From NCBI RefSeq assembly GCF_003813865.1, contig NZ_RMVG01000017.1:1-64000 (forward strand): a DNA stretch of 64,000 bases, written 5' to 3'. Below the pieces are notes generated by a model. It ran no database searches. It saw nothing but the letters and a program-made list of their open reading frames with translations, and had not been told where the DNA came from. Source of the stretch: Candidatus Pantoea deserta (lineage in GTDB: Bacteria; Pseudomonadota; Gammaproteobacteria; Enterobacterales; Enterobacteriaceae). The position numbers were made by a program, and so were the translations under genes. Shown one piece after another: positions 32,155 to 41,374 of the stretch; the first letter of the stretch is position 1, and every line of letters begins with the position of its first letter.

Positions 32155-32169
32155 CTTGCGAGTCGCAAG
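32155..32169. promoter_or_regulatory. 15-bp perfect palindrome upstream of asnS
   Basis: CTTGCGA-G-TCGCAAG is a perfect inverted repeat around one central base, 67 bp before the asnS start codon. It resembles a dimeric regulator site more than an RNA hairpin, since there is no loop. The binding protein is unknown. Confidence 0.35.
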
Positions 32170-32215
32170 GAAACAAGCAAAATCAGGCGGCAGGCAAGAT
32201 TAATTACACCAGAAG

Positions 32216-32235
32216 CGGGGCGCGGCAACGCCCCG
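32216..32235 (-). terminator. Possible hairpin terminator after pncB
   Basis: A 7-bp GC stem (32216-32222 with 32229-32235, loop CGGCAA) lies 13 bp past the pncB stop. The following minus-strand tract is not a clean U-run, so this is weak. Confidence 0.4.
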
Positions 32236-32247
32236 ATAAAGCGTGCC

Positions 32248-33453
32248 TTAGCTGGCTTTTTTCACCAGTGGCAGGTCGAAGGCTTTGCGCAACGCGCGAA
32301 CGAAGGCGGGATCCCGGCAGATCGTCTTGCCCGGACTGTCGGAAAGTTTCGCGACGGGCTTGCCGTTGCACTCCATCAGTTTGATCACGATATTCAGCGG
32401 CGTGACGCCGGGAATATCGCAGGTCAGACGGGTGCCAATGCCGAAAACAACCTGGGTGCGCTGACCAAAATAGCGATAGAGCGCCAGCGCCTTATCGAGA
32501 TCCAGATTATCGGAGAACACCAGCGTTTTGCTCAGCGGATCGATGCCGAGTGTTTCATAGTGGGCCAGCGCTTTTTCGCCCCATTCGATCGGGTCGCCTG
32601 AATCATGGCGCAGCCCCTGATAGCGGCTGGCGAAATTCACGCCGAAGTCGCGCAAAAACGCATCCATCGCGATGCAGTCTGTTAGCGCGATGCCCAGCTG
32701 ATTGTCGTACTCATCCAGCCAGGCCTGTAGCGCCGCGCGCTGGCTGTTGGCCAGCACCGGGCTAATCTGCTGAAAGGCCTGAAACCACTCATGCGCCTGA
32801 GTTCCCACCGGCGTCAGCTCCAGGCGGCGCGCCAGGTCGTAATTACTGGTGCCGATAAGCCAGGGGAAATCCTGCTTCAGCGTGGCGACGATGGCGCGCT
32901 GCACATCATGTGAGAAGCGGCGGCGCGTGCCAAAGTCCATCAGGCGGAAGCGCGACATATCGGTGTCGGCAACCGCAGCGCGAAAGGCGCCCAGCTTCTG
33001 CTGAAGGTGATCCACCGCCTGTTGCGCGCCGACCAACGGCGAGCGATGGCGATGCACCACTTCGCTGATCAGCGCCAGCAGCGGCACCTCCCACAGGATC
33101 ACCTCTCGCCAGGGACCATCGATGCGAATATCAAGGTGGCCGTTATGGTTGCGCACCTGTACCTGCGCCGGGTTATAGCGAAAGTCGCGCAGCCAGTTGA
33201 GGTAATCGGCGTGGAAGAAGGGCAGGCTGGACAGATACGTATATTCGTCATCGGTCAGCGCAAGCGTCTGCATGGCATTGATGGCCTCGCGAATCTCATT
33301 CGCGTAGAGACCGAGCAGATCGTCGCCGCGGCAACGAAACTCAGCCGCCACCGTGACATCATAATAACGGTGGAAAACGGCTTGCTGCATATGAAGCTTG
33401 TAGGCGTCAGTATCCAGCAGGGAAGTCAGTATCGGGGAAGCATGTCCTGTCAT
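32248..33453 (-). CDS. pncB: Nicotinate phosphoribosyltransferase
   Basis: 401 residues from 33453 (400 in E. coli). It joins nicotinate to PRPP, with ATP, to give nicotinate mononucleotide in NAD salvage. Visible family motifs are [17 protein letters not shown] (near residue 12), FGTRRRFS (near 180, the phosphoribosyl site region), [11 protein letters not shown] and FGIGTRL. The start is not certain: 33468 would add five residues, and neither site has a strong ribosome site; 33453 fits the family length. No NadR box was recognised upstream. Confidence 0.93.
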   Translation of the reverse strand: MTGHASPILTSLLDTDAYKLHMQQAVFHRYYDVTVAAEFRCRGDDLLGLYANEIREAINAMQTLALTDDEYTYLSSLPFFHADYLNWLRDFRYNPAQVQVRNHNGHLDIRIDGPWREVILWEVPLLALISEVVHRHRSPLVGAQQAVDHLQQKLGAFRAAVADTDMSRFRLMDFGTRRRFSHDVQRAIVATLKQDFPWLIGTSNYDLARRLELTPVGTQAHEWFQAFQQISPVLANSQRAALQAWLDEYDNQLGIALTDCIAMDAFLRDFGVNFASRYQGLRHDSGDPIEWGEKALAHYETLGIDPLSKTLVFSDNLDLDKALALYRYFGQRTQVVFGIGTRLTCDIPGVTPLNIVIKLMECNGKPVAKLSDSPGKTICRDPAFVRALRKAFDLPLVKKAS

Positions 33454-33694
33454 GGTGCGTTTCAGCATCCTGTTCGGCGGCGCAGAGCCCGGTGTGTGAA
33501 AGTCATAAAGACGCAGGAGTATAAATCAGTAACTGCGGCTGATCACAGCATATTTCAAGCCCGCAGGTCGAGGGTAAAACGTGCCCTTGTTAATGAATTG
33601 TAGCTATTTATGCCGCAGCGTGCATTGTGCATGGCAAGCTACAGACAACACGCTTAGACTTTGGCGGTAAACCTATAACAATGCGAGACGGAAT

Positions 33695-36310
33695 ATGACG
33701 CAACAGCCCCAAATCAAATATCGCCACGACTATCGTGCGCCGGATTACACCATCACCGACATCGATCTCACCTTTGCGCTCGACGCCGCCGCCACGCGCG
33801 TAACGGCGGTTAGCCAGGTGAAACGGCTCGGCGATGCGCAGGCCGAACTGCGTCTCGATGGTGAAGCGTTGACCCTGATCGCCCTTGAAGTCGATGGCGC
33901 GCCCTGGACCGCGTATCGCGAAGAAGAAGGCGCGCTGATCCTCAGCCAGCTGCCCGCGCAGTTCACCCTGAAGATTGTGAACGACATCCATCCCGATAAA
34001 AATACCGCGCTGGAAGGGCTGTATCAGTCCGGCGAAGCGCTCTGCACCCAGTGCGAAGCCGAAGGGTTCCGTCATATTACCTGGTATCTGGATCGCCCTG
34101 ACGTGCTGGCGCGCTTTACCACCACCATTATTGCCGATGAGGCGCGCTATCCCTTTCTGCTCTCTAACGGAAACCGCATCGACGGCGGCAAAGCCGAGCA
34201 GGGCAAACACTGGGTCAAATGGCAGGATCCCTTCCCGAAACCCTGCTACCTGTTTGCGCTGGTGGCGGGCGACTTCGACGTGCTGCGCGATAGCTTCAGA
34301 ACGCGATCCGGCCGCGACGTGGCGCTGGAGATCTTTGTCGATCGCGGCAATCTGGATCGCGCCGACTGGGCCATGACCTCGCTGAAGAACAGCATGAAGT
34401 GGGATGAGGAGCGCTTTGGCCTGGAGTATGACCTCGACATCTTTATGATCGTCGCCGTTGATTTCTTCAATATGGGCGCGATGGAGAATAAAGGCCTGAA
34501 CGTCTTTAACTCAAAATATGTGCTGGCGAAGGCGGAAACCGCGACCGATAAAGATTATCTCGGCATCGAGGCGGTAATTGGCCATGAATATTTTCATAAC
34601 TGGACCGGCAACCGCGTGACCTGCCGCGACTGGTTCCAGCTTAGCCTGAAAGAGGGGCTGACGGTGTTCCGCGACCAGGAGTTCAGTTCCGATCTGGGGT
34701 CGCGCGCGGTAAACCGCATTGATAACGTACGCGTCATGCGCGGCGCGCAGTTCGCCGAAGACGCCAGCCCGATGGCGCACCCGATCCGCCCGGATCAGGT
34801 CATGGAGATGAACAACTTCTATACCCTGACCGTATACGAAAAGGGTTCGGAAGTGATCCGCATGATGCACACCCTGCTTGGCGAAGAGAACTTCCAGAAA
34901 GGCATGCAGCTCTATTTTGAGCGTCATGACGGCAGCGCCGCCACCTGCGACGATTTTGTGCAGGCGATGGAAGATGCGTCCAGTGTCGATCTGTCGCAGT
35001 TCCGCCGCTGGTACAGCCAGAGCGGCACGCCGGTACTGACGGTGCGCGACGACTATAACCCCGAGCTGGAGCAATATACGCTGCACGTGACGCAGCACAC
35101 GCCGCCGACGCCGGATCAGAAAGAGAAGCTGCCGCTGCATATTCCGCTCGACATTGAACTTTATGACAATGAAGGCCAGGTGATCCCGTTGCAGCATAAC
35201 GGTCATCCGGTGCATCACGTTCTGAACGTGACGGAAGAGTTCCAGACCTTTATTTTCGATAACGTCTACTTCCAGCCGGTGCCGTCGCTGCTGCGTGAGT
35301 TTTCGGCGCCCGTGAAGCTGGATTACAAGTGGAGCGATGCGCAGCTGACCTTCCTGATGCGCCATGCGCGCAACGATTTCGCCCGCTGGGACGCCGCGCA
35401 GAGCCTACTGGCGACCTATATTCGCCTTAACGTGGCGCGCCATCAGCAGGGGCAGCCGCTGTCGCTGCCGCTGCATGTCGCCGACGCCTTCCGCGCCGTG
35501 CTGCTGGACGAAGGCCGCGATCCGGCGCTGACCGCGCTGATCCTCACGCTGCCGGGAGAGAACGAGATCGCCGAACTGTTTGAGGTGATCGATCCGCAGG
35601 CGATCGCTACGGTGCGCGAAGCGCTGGTGCGTACGCTGGCGGCCGAACTGGCCGATGAGTTCTATGCGGTGTTTAACGCCACTCAGCAGCAGGAATACCG
35701 CATTGAGCATGATGCCATGGGACAGCGCGCGCTGAAAAATGTGTGCCTGTACTACCTGGCGTTTGGCGAGGCTGAGCTGGCCGACAGGCTGGTGCAGACG
35801 CAGTATCACCAGGCCAACAATATGACGGACTCGCTGGCGGCGCTGGCGGCGTCGGTTGCGGCGCAGCTGCCGTGCCGCGACGCGCTGCTGGCCCATTACG
35901 ATCAGCGCTGGCACCAGGATGGTCTGGTGATGGATAAGTGGTTTATGTTGCAGGCCACCAGCCCGTCGCTGGATGTATTGCAGAAGGTGCGAGAGCTGCT
36001 GCATCACCGTTCGTTCACCATGAGTAACCCCAACCGCATTCGCGCGCTGATTGGCGCTTTTGTCTCCGGCAATCCTTCGGCGTTCCACGCGAAAGACGGC
36101 AGCGGCTATCAGTTCCTGGTGGAGATGCTGACCGATCTCAACACCCGCAACCCGCAGGTCGCGGCGCGGATGATTGAGCCGCTGATCCGCCTGAAGCGCT
36201 ACGACGCCGGACGTCAGGCGCTGATGCGTCAGGCGCTGGAGAAGTTGCAGGGACTGGATAAGCTTTCAGGCGATCTCTATGAGAAGATCACCCGCGCGCT
36301 GAACGCATAA
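33695..36310 (+). CDS. pepN: Aminopeptidase N
   Basis: 871 residues (870 in E. coli). The M1-family zinc aminopeptidase removes N-terminal residues from peptides in the final steps of protein turnover. The N-terminal beta domain leads to the exopeptidase motif GAMEN, then HEYFHNWTGNRVT with the zinc HExxH and the third ligand Glu in LKEGLTVFRDQEF. The C-terminal alpha domain spans roughly residues 545-871. GAGACGGA precedes the ATG. It diverges from pncB. Confidence 0.97.
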   Translation: MTQQPQIKYRHDYRAPDYTITDIDLTFALDAAATRVTAVSQVKRLGDAQAELRLDGEALTLIALEVDGAPWTAYREEEGALILSQLPAQFTLKIVNDIHPDKNTALEGLYQSGEALCTQCEAEGFRHITWYLDRPDVLARFTTTIIADEARYPFLLSNGNRIDGGKAEQGKHWVKWQDPFPKPCYLFALVAGDFDVLRDSFRTRSGRDVALEIFVDRGNLDRADWAMTSLKNSMKWDEERFGLEYDLDIFMIVAVDFFNMGAMENKGLNVFNSKYVLAKAETATDKDYLGIEAVIGHEYFHNWTGNRVTCRDWFQLSLKEGLTVFRDQEFSSDLGSRAVNRIDNVRVMRGAQFAEDASPMAHPIRPDQVMEMNNFYTLTVYEKGSEVIRMMHTLLGEENFQKGMQLYFERHDGSAATCDDFVQAMEDASSVDLSQFRRWYSQSGTPVLTVRDDYNPELEQYTLHVTQHTPPTPDQKEKLPLHIPLDIELYDNEGQVIPLQHNGHPVHHVLNVTEEFQTFIFDNVYFQPVPSLLREFSAPVKLDYKWSDAQLTFLMRHARNDFARWDAAQSLLATYIRLNVARHQQGQPLSLPLHVADAFRAVLLDEGRDPALTALILTLPGENEIAELFEVIDPQAIATVREALVRTLAAELADEFYAVFNATQQQEYRIEHDAMGQRALKNVCLYYLAFGEAELADRLVQTQYHQANNMTDSLAALAASVAAQLPCRDALLAHYDQRWHQDGLVMDKWFMLQATSPSLDVLQKVRELLHHRSFTMSNPNRIRALIGAFVSGNPSAFHAKDGSGYQFLVEMLTDLNTRNPQVAARMIEPLIRLKRYDAGRQALMRQALEKLQGLDKLSGDLYEKITRALNA

Positions 36311-36315
36311 ACAAT

Positions 36316-36338
36316 AAAGGCGGGTTAATCCCGCCTTT
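36316..36338. terminator. Bidirectional terminator between pepN and ssuB
   Basis: A 9-bp stem (36316-36324 with 36330-36338, loop TTAAT) with A residues to the left and T residues to the right serves the converging pepN and ssuEADCB units. Confidence 0.85.
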
Positions 36339-36348
36339 AATGTTGGCC

Positions 36349-37137
36349 TTAACGCTGGTGCGCGTAGCGCACCGGCTGCTCGCTTTCACTGCGCCGCATC
36401 ACCCGATCCAGCACCTCCGCCTCCAGCTCCGCCAGCCTTGCCGAACCGCGACGACGCGGGCGCGGCAGATCGACCAGCAGATCCAGTCCAATCTGACCCT
36501 CTTCAATCAGCAGCACGCGATCCGCCATCGCGACGGCCTCGCTGACGTCGTGGGTCACCAGCAGAACGGTAAAGTGGTGCTGCTGCCAGAGCGACTCAAT
36601 CAACCCCTGCATTTCGATACGCGTCAGCGCATCCAGCGCGCCGAGCGGCTCGTCGAGCAGCAGCAGCCCCGGACGGTGGATCAGCGCACGCGCCAGAGCC
36701 ACACGCTGCTTTTGCCCGCCAGAGAGCGCGGCGGGCCATTCGTTCGCCCGCTCCGCCAGGCCGACGGCGTCGAGAGCTTCCTGCGCCGCGCTGCGCCATT
36801 CGCGTCCTTTCAGGCCGAGGCCGACGTTATCGATGACGCGCTTCCACGGCAGCAGGCGCGCGTCCTGAAACATCAGGCGGGTCTCTTCGCGCGCCGTTTG
36901 CAGCGGGGCGTTGCCCGCCAGCAGTTCGCCCTGGGTGGTCTGCTCCAGTCCGGCCAGCAGACGCAGCAGCGTACTCTTGCCGCAGCCGCTGCGACCCACG
37001 ACCGCGACAAACTGACCTGAAGGAATATGCAGGTTGATATTATTGAGGATGGTGCGGTTGCCATACTGTTTGGTCACCCCGTTGACGCCGACCGGCGTGC
37101 CGGTATTGAGGCGCGCCGGAGAGAGTGAGTTACTCAT
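36349..37137 (-). CDS. ssuB: Aliphatic sulfonate ABC transporter ATPase
   Basis: 262 residues (255 in E. coli). It powers sulfonate import with SsuA and SsuC. Walker [17 protein letters not shown] (near residue 47), signature [16 protein letters not shown] and Walker [13 protein letters not shown] are present, then the H-loop VTHDVSEA. The start at 37137 has GGAGGAG upstream and gives [15 protein letters not shown]; the longer in-frame start at 37350 runs into ssuC and is rejected. The start overlaps the ssuC stop by 4 bases. Confidence 0.95.
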   Translation of the reverse strand: MSNSLSPARLNTGTPVGVNGVTKQYGNRTILNNINLHIPSGQFVAVVGRSGCGKSTLLRLLAGLEQTTQGELLAGNAPLQTAREETRLMFQDARLLPWKRVIDNVGLGLKGREWRSAAQEALDAVGLAERANEWPAALSGGQKQRVALARALIHRPGLLLLDEPLGALDALTRIEMQGLIESLWQQHHFTVLLVTHDVSEAVAMADRVLLIEEGQIGLDLLVDLPRPRRRGSARLAELEAEVLDRVMRRSESEQPVRYAHQR

Positions 37138-37925
37138 GCGTTCTCCTCCTTCAGTTGATAAGCCGGATGCCAGCGCAGCCAGACGCGTTCCAGCAGCAGG
37201 GCGGCGACATCCGCCAGTTTGCCGAGCAGGGCGTAAAGAATAATGGCGACCACCACCACGTCGGTTTGCAGAAATTCCCGCGCGTTCATCGCCAGATAGC
37301 CGATGCCGGAGTTGGCCGAGATAGTTTCGGCAACAATCAGCGTCAGCCACATCAGGCCGAGGGCGAAACGCACGCCAACCATAATAGAAGGCAGCGCGCC
37401 GGGCAGGATCACCTGAATAAACAGGCTCCAGCCCGACAGGCCATAGCTGCGCGCCATCTCGACCAGACCGCGATCGATATTGCGGATGCCGTGATAGGTA
37501 TTGAGGTAGATCGGGAACAGCGTCCCCAGCGCCACCAGAAAAATCTTCGCCGCTTCGTCAATGCCAAACCAGAGGATCACCAGCGGGATCAGCGCCAGGT
37601 GCGGCACGTTGCGCAGCATCTGCACCGAGGTATCCAGCAGGCGTTCGCCAAGGCGCGAGGTGCCGGTAATCAGTCCCAGTATCAGCCCGATAGAGCCGCC
37701 GATGCTGAAGCCGATCAGGGCGCGCCAGCCGCTGATCGCCAGGTGCTGCCATAGCTCGCCGCTGGCCGCCAGATTCCAGAAGGTGATAACAATATTTTCC
37801 GGCGACGGCAGAATGCGCGTCGAGAGCAGACCGGTCTGCGACGCGATTTGCCATACCACCACCAGCAGGGCGGGGAAGACCCAGGGCACCAGCTGATTAG
37901 TGATGCGTTTTGTCGTTTTTGCCAT
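37134..37925 (-). CDS. ssuC: Aliphatic sulfonate ABC transporter permease
   Basis: 263 residues, as in E. coli. It is the inner-membrane subunit of the sulfonate importer, with about six hydrophobic segments and the BPD_transp_1 coupling motif [20 protein letters not shown]. The start at 37925 follows GGAGGAG and gives [12 protein letters not shown]; the in-frame start at 37988 extends into ssuD. Confidence 0.95.
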   Translation of the reverse strand: MAKTTKRITNQLVPWVFPALLVVVWQIASQTGLLSTRILPSPENIVITFWNLAASGELWQHLAISGWRALIGFSIGGSIGLILGLITGTSRLGERLLDTSVQMLRNVPHLALIPLVILWFGIDEAAKIFLVALGTLFPIYLNTYHGIRNIDRGLVEMARSYGLSGWSLFIQVILPGALPSIMVGVRFALGLMWLTLIVAETISANSGIGYLAMNAREFLQTDVVVVAIILYALLGKLADVAALLLERVWLRWHPAYQLKEENA

Positions 37926-37935
37926 CGTCTCCTCC

Positions 37936-39081
37936 TCAGCTCTGCGACACTTTTTGCGGGCGGAAATCGTTGGCGACGGTTTCGCCAAATGCCTTCACGC
38001 TGCGCGGTTGCGGAATCTGCGGCACCTCCAGATCGAGATGCGGGAACAGCAGCTCGCCGACGCGGTAGGCCTCTTCCAGATGCGGATAGCCGGAAAGAAT
38101 AAAGGTTTCGATGCCGAGGTCGGCATACTCCTGCATGCGCGCGGCAACGGTCGGGCCGTCGCCCACCAGCGCAGTGCCTGCTCCGCCGCGCACCAGGCCG
38201 ACGCCGGCCCACAGGTTAGGGCTGATCTCCAGCTGGTCGCGGCGACCGCTGTGCAGCGCCGCCATGCGCTGCTGACCAACGGAGTCGGTACGCGCGAACG
38301 CCGCCTGGGCCTTCGCAATGGTGGCGTCATCCAGGTGGGCGATCAGGCGATCGGCGGCGCGCCACGCCTCCTCGTTGGTTTCGCGCACAATAACGTGCAG
38401 GCGAATGCCAAAGCGCACTTTACGACCCTGAGCTTCCGCTTTCGCACGCACCTGCTCAATTTTCTCTTTTACCAGAGCAGGCGGTTCGCCCCAGGTCAGG
38501 TAAACGTCAACCTGCTCAGCGGCCAGCGCCTGCGCCGGTTCAGACGAGCCGCCGAACCAGAGCGGCGGGCGCGGCTGCTGCACCGGATCGAACAGCAGAC
38601 GCGCGCCGCGCACGTTGACATATTTTCCTTCGTAGTCGACCGTTTCGCCTTCCAGCACGCGGCGCCAGACGCGGGTGAACTCCGCTGACTCCACATAGCG
38701 CTCATGATGATCCAGGAACACGCCGTCTCCCGCCAGCTCTTCCGGATCGCCGCCGGTCACCAGGTTAAACAGCGCGCGACCGTTAGAGAGGCGGTCCAGC
38801 GTCGCCGCCTGGCGCGCCGCCTGCGTAGGCGAAATCACACCGGGACGCAGCGCCACCAGAAAGCGCAGGCGTTGCGTAACCGGAATCAGCGAGGCGGCGA
38901 CCAGCCAGGCGTCTTCGCATGAGCGGCCTGTAGGGATCAGCACGCCGCCAAAGCCCAGACGATCAGCGGCCTGCGCAATCTGTTGCAGATAGCCGTGGTC
39001 GACAGGACGCGCACCTTCTGAGGTGCCGAGATAGTGTCCGTCGCCATGCGTCGGGAGAAACCAGAATACGGATAAGCTCAT
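37936..39081 (-). CDS. ssuD: FMNH2-dependent alkanesulfonate monooxygenase
   Basis: 381 residues, identical in length to E. coli SsuD. It cleaves C1 and larger alkanesulfonates to aldehyde and sulfite using FMNH2 from SsuE. It is a bacterial-luciferase-like TIM barrel. The family residues are in place: a Cys in TGRSCEDAW (near residue 54), [21 protein letters not shown] and [12 protein letters not shown] (active-site His/Arg). It ends 10 bp before ssuC. Confidence 0.97.
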   Translation of the reverse strand: MSLSVFWFLPTHGDGHYLGTSEGARPVDHGYLQQIAQAADRLGFGGVLIPTGRSCEDAWLVAASLIPVTQRLRFLVALRPGVISPTQAARQAATLDRLSNGRALFNLVTGGDPEELAGDGVFLDHHERYVESAEFTRVWRRVLEGETVDYEGKYVNVRGARLLFDPVQQPRPPLWFGGSSEPAQALAAEQVDVYLTWGEPPALVKEKIEQVRAKAEAQGRKVRFGIRLHVIVRETNEEAWRAADRLIAHLDDATIAKAQAAFARTDSVGQQRMAALHSGRRDQLEISPNLWAGVGLVRGGAGTALVGDGPTVAARMQEYADLGIETFILSGYPHLEEAYRVGELLFPHLDLEVPQIPQPRSVKAFGETVANDFRPQKVSQS

Positions 39082-39091
39082 TATTCACTCC

Positions 39092-40039
39092 TTACTGAAT
39101 GGGGGCGCTGGGATGCCAGATGCGATCGGCGATGGTCAGCTTTACCGGCACCAGGTGACTGGCGTAAAACAGGTCGGCGGTATGCTGCTGCGCCGCTGCG
39201 GTTTGCGCGCTGACCGGTGAAATATGGGTCGGCGGGCGATGATCGAGATAGCTGGCGATAACCGGTTTCGGCAGGCCCATCGCGCCTGCAAGCAGCGTAA
39301 TGCTTTGCTCGCGCTGGCTCAGCGTCAGCGCATCGGCCTGGCTAAAGGTGTCGAGAACCTGCTGGACGAACGCGCCGTTTTGCTCGGCGAATTTTCGCGT
39401 CGCCAGATAGAAGGATCCGGTCAGATTGAGCTGACTGCCGTCGGCCAGCACGCGCACGTTGCCCTGCTGGAGCGCGGCAGAGTAGTAGGGATCCCAGATA
39501 GCCCAGGCGTCAACGTCCCCCTGCTGAAAGGCTGCGCGCGCATCGGCGGGCGTCAGGTAAACCGGCTGAATATCTTTAAAGCTCAGCCCTTCGCGTTGCA
39601 GGGCGCGCAGCAAAAGATTGTGCGAGCTGGAGCCTTTCTGAAACGCGACTTTCTTTCCTTTCAGGTCGGCAACGCTGTTCAGCGGGCTGTTTTTCGCCAC
39701 CAGAATCACTTCTGATTTGGGCTTAGGCGGTTCTGAGCCGACGTACAGCAGATCGGCGCCGGCCGCCTGGGCAAACAGGGGCGGAATATCGCCGGTGCTG
39801 CCCAGATCGATACTGTCGACGTTGAGCGCCTCCAGCATCTGCGGACCGGCGGGAAATTCGATCCACTGAATATGGGTGGCGGGAAAACGCTGCTCCAGCA
39901 GCCGATGCGATTTCGCCAGCACCATACTGACGGAGCCTTTCTGATAGCCGATGCGAATCTGCGCGGGCGCCTCTGCCGCCTGCGTTTGCAGGCTCAGCAG
40001 CGCGAAAGAGGCGAGTAGCCAGCCGATTATCCTTTTCAT
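39092..40039 (-). CDS. ssuA: Sulfonate ABC transporter periplasmic binding protein
   Basis: 315 residues (319 in E. coli). It captures alkanesulfonates in the periplasm. A Sec signal spans about residues 1-21 (MKRIIGWLLASFALLSLQTQA). The mature chain is of the NMT1/SsuA type: IRIGYQKGS, FPAGPQMLEALNVDSIDLG, GDIPPLFAQAAG and VDAWAIWDPYYSAAL. It lies 10 bp upstream of ssuD and 13 bp downstream of ssuE. Confidence 0.95.
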   Translation of the reverse strand: MKRIIGWLLASFALLSLQTQAAEAPAQIRIGYQKGSVSMVLAKSHRLLEQRFPATHIQWIEFPAGPQMLEALNVDSIDLGSTGDIPPLFAQAAGADLLYVGSEPPKPKSEVILVAKNSPLNSVADLKGKKVAFQKGSSSHNLLLRALQREGLSFKDIQPVYLTPADARAAFQQGDVDAWAIWDPYYSAALQQGNVRVLADGSQLNLTGSFYLATRKFAEQNGAFVQQVLDTFSQADALTLSQREQSITLLAGAMGLPKPVIASYLDHRPPTHISPVSAQTAAAQQHTADLFYASHLVPVKLTIADRIWHPSAPIQ

Positions 40040-40052
40040 TTATGTTCTTCCT

Positions 40053-40604
40053 TTATACAGCCTGAGCCAGGGGGTTATGGTGGCGGGTTAGCGCCAGCCA
40101 GAAGGCCTCTACCGCCTCATCCAGACGGCGCGCCAGCTCAGGTTGCAGTTCTGGCTGGCGGTCGTAATGAGTGATCTGGTGGTCTTCGGCGAAGACGCCG
40201 TGCAGGATCTCCTGCGCCTTGAGCGCATTCAGCACTGGCTTCAGGGCATAATCGACCGCCAGCATATGCGCGACGCTGCCGCCGCTGGCGAGGGGCAGCA
40301 CGACTTTGTGCTCCAGCGCGCGCTCAGGCAGTAAATCCAGCAGCGTTTTTAGCGCGCCGGAGAAAGAGGCTTTATAAACCGGCGTGGCGACGATAACGCC
40401 GTCTGCAGAGAGTAAATCTTCGCGTAGCGCCAGCAGCGCAGGGGCATCGAAACGCGCGTTGATCAAGTCGTCCGGCTGAAAGTTTTGAATATTCCACGGA
40501 ATAACTTCAACGCCGCGCGCTTCCAGAGCGTGCTGGCACAGGATAAGCAGTGAGGTCGACCGTGACGGGAAACGCGGGCTGCCAGCTAGCGTAATAACTC
40601 GCAT
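40053..40604 (-). CDS. ssuE: NADPH-dependent FMN reductase
   Basis: 183 residues; E. coli SsuE has 191, so the C-terminal tail is shorter. It supplies FMNH2 to SsuD. Flavodoxin-like fold with the FMN-phosphate loop GSPRFPSRST (near residue 8) and ATPVYKASFSGALKTLLDLLP (near 75). It is the first gene of ssuEADCB on the minus strand, with AAGGAG just upstream. Confidence 0.96.
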   Translation of the reverse strand: MRVITLAGSPRFPSRSTSLLILCQHALEARGVEVIPWNIQNFQPDDLINARFDAPALLALREDLLSADGVIVATPVYKASFSGALKTLLDLLPERALEHKVVLPLASGGSVAHMLAVDYALKPVLNALKAQEILHGVFAEDHQITHYDRQPELQPELARRLDEAVEAFWLALTRHHNPLAQAV

Positions 40605-40615
40605 CGTTACTCCTT

Positions 40616-40630
40616 ATAACTGAAAGTTAT
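40616..40630 (-). promoter_or_regulatory. Inverted repeat at the ssuE ribosome site, candidate operator
   Basis: ATAACT-TTC-AGTTAT on the minus strand is a perfect 6-bp inverted repeat with a 3-base centre, next to the AAGGAG of ssuE. E. coli ssu is activated by the LysR-type regulators Cbl and CysB, whose sites are AT-rich. The assignment to Cbl is only a suggestion, as the repeat lies close to the start codon. Confidence 0.35.
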
Positions 40631-40838
40631 TGATTAGCTAAAGTTGAGAACTGATGCTCACATCCTGACAGAGCGTAGAGAGGGGCTTAAATGATTTATC
40701 CAGCAATGCAAAGGTGAAATGCGCAAAAGGCGGAACAGGTAAAGGAAAAGGGCGAATAAAGCCGGCTGTTGTCGGATGCGAAAAATCTTAAAAAACCGCA
40801 TCAGTACCAGCGCAATAGTTCATGAATGCTGAATGAAT

Positions 40839-40888
40839 AGCAGAGAAAGCATTCTGCTGCTTAAGGAGGATAAATGAAAAAAGTTTAA
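40839..40888 (+). other. Hairpin plus strong ribosome site plus four-codon frame
   Basis: AGCAGA...TCTGCT (40839-40844 with 40853-40858) forms a short stem. It is followed by AAGGAGG at 40863-40869 and an ATG at 40874 that reads Met-Lys-Lys-Val and then a stop at 40886-40888. This could be a broken start of a lost secreted-protein gene, as Met-Lys-Lys is a common signal-peptide start, or a leader peptide. Reading past the stop in the same frame gives no family that I recognise. Confidence 0.35.
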
Positions 40889-41374
40889 CGGGAAGAGAGC
40901 AGATTATTAATTGTCTATTCTTTGCTCAGGCGCAACATAGCTATGCCCTTAGTAACAATATGGCGCAAAATTGTTTCGCAAGAAGGGGGCTTTATCAGAT
41001 AAAGGCTATAGTAGCGATATAAAAAAAAGAACACCGTTACGCTTAAAATATAAAAAATGCGCGGCTTTGAAATGTTTTGTCACTTTTATAACGTTTCTAA
41101 GTATGACAAATGGCGCGTAAAGGTTAAGGGGGGTAATGCGACGTCAGGCTTTTCAACCGAATACTTTATGACGGGTGATAGGTCGACGTCATGGCATATG
41201 TCTTGAGCAGCGAATGGTCCTGTTAATATAAAAATGCTTCTGCCTATACTTATCTTCCGCTTCTGTCATAGCGGTCTAACTATTGTTTGATTGTTTTACT
41301 CAACGATTTAACGCAAATTTTATGATTGTGTAACCTTTGCGCTTTTTTCCTCTCATTTATCCAGAGAAAGATGT

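Larger units (their letters stand above)
40605..41374. other. 770-bp AT-rich intergenic region between ssuE and the glycosyltransferase locus
   Basis: No convincing gene on either strand. It is clearly richer in A/T than the coding sequence around it. Contents seen: the ssuE inverted repeat (40616-40630); a hairpin, strong ribosome site and four-codon frame (40839-40888); a palindrome CTTTATC-A-GATAAAG (40990-41004) just before a TATAGT box at 41007; separated arms TTTGTCA/TGACAAA (41076-41082, 41104-41110); two copies of CGACGTCA (41139-41146, 41184-41191); and a TATGAT box at 41321 that could serve the first glycosyltransferase. E. coli K-12 has fimbrial genes at this junction. Confidence 0.6.

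Noticed and set aside
40605..41374. JUMPstart/ops element or an attachment site before the glycosyltransferase locus
   Set aside because: No GGCGGTAG-type ops core, no tRNA, integrase or flanking direct repeats of meaningful length were found; only the short CGACGTCA repeats.
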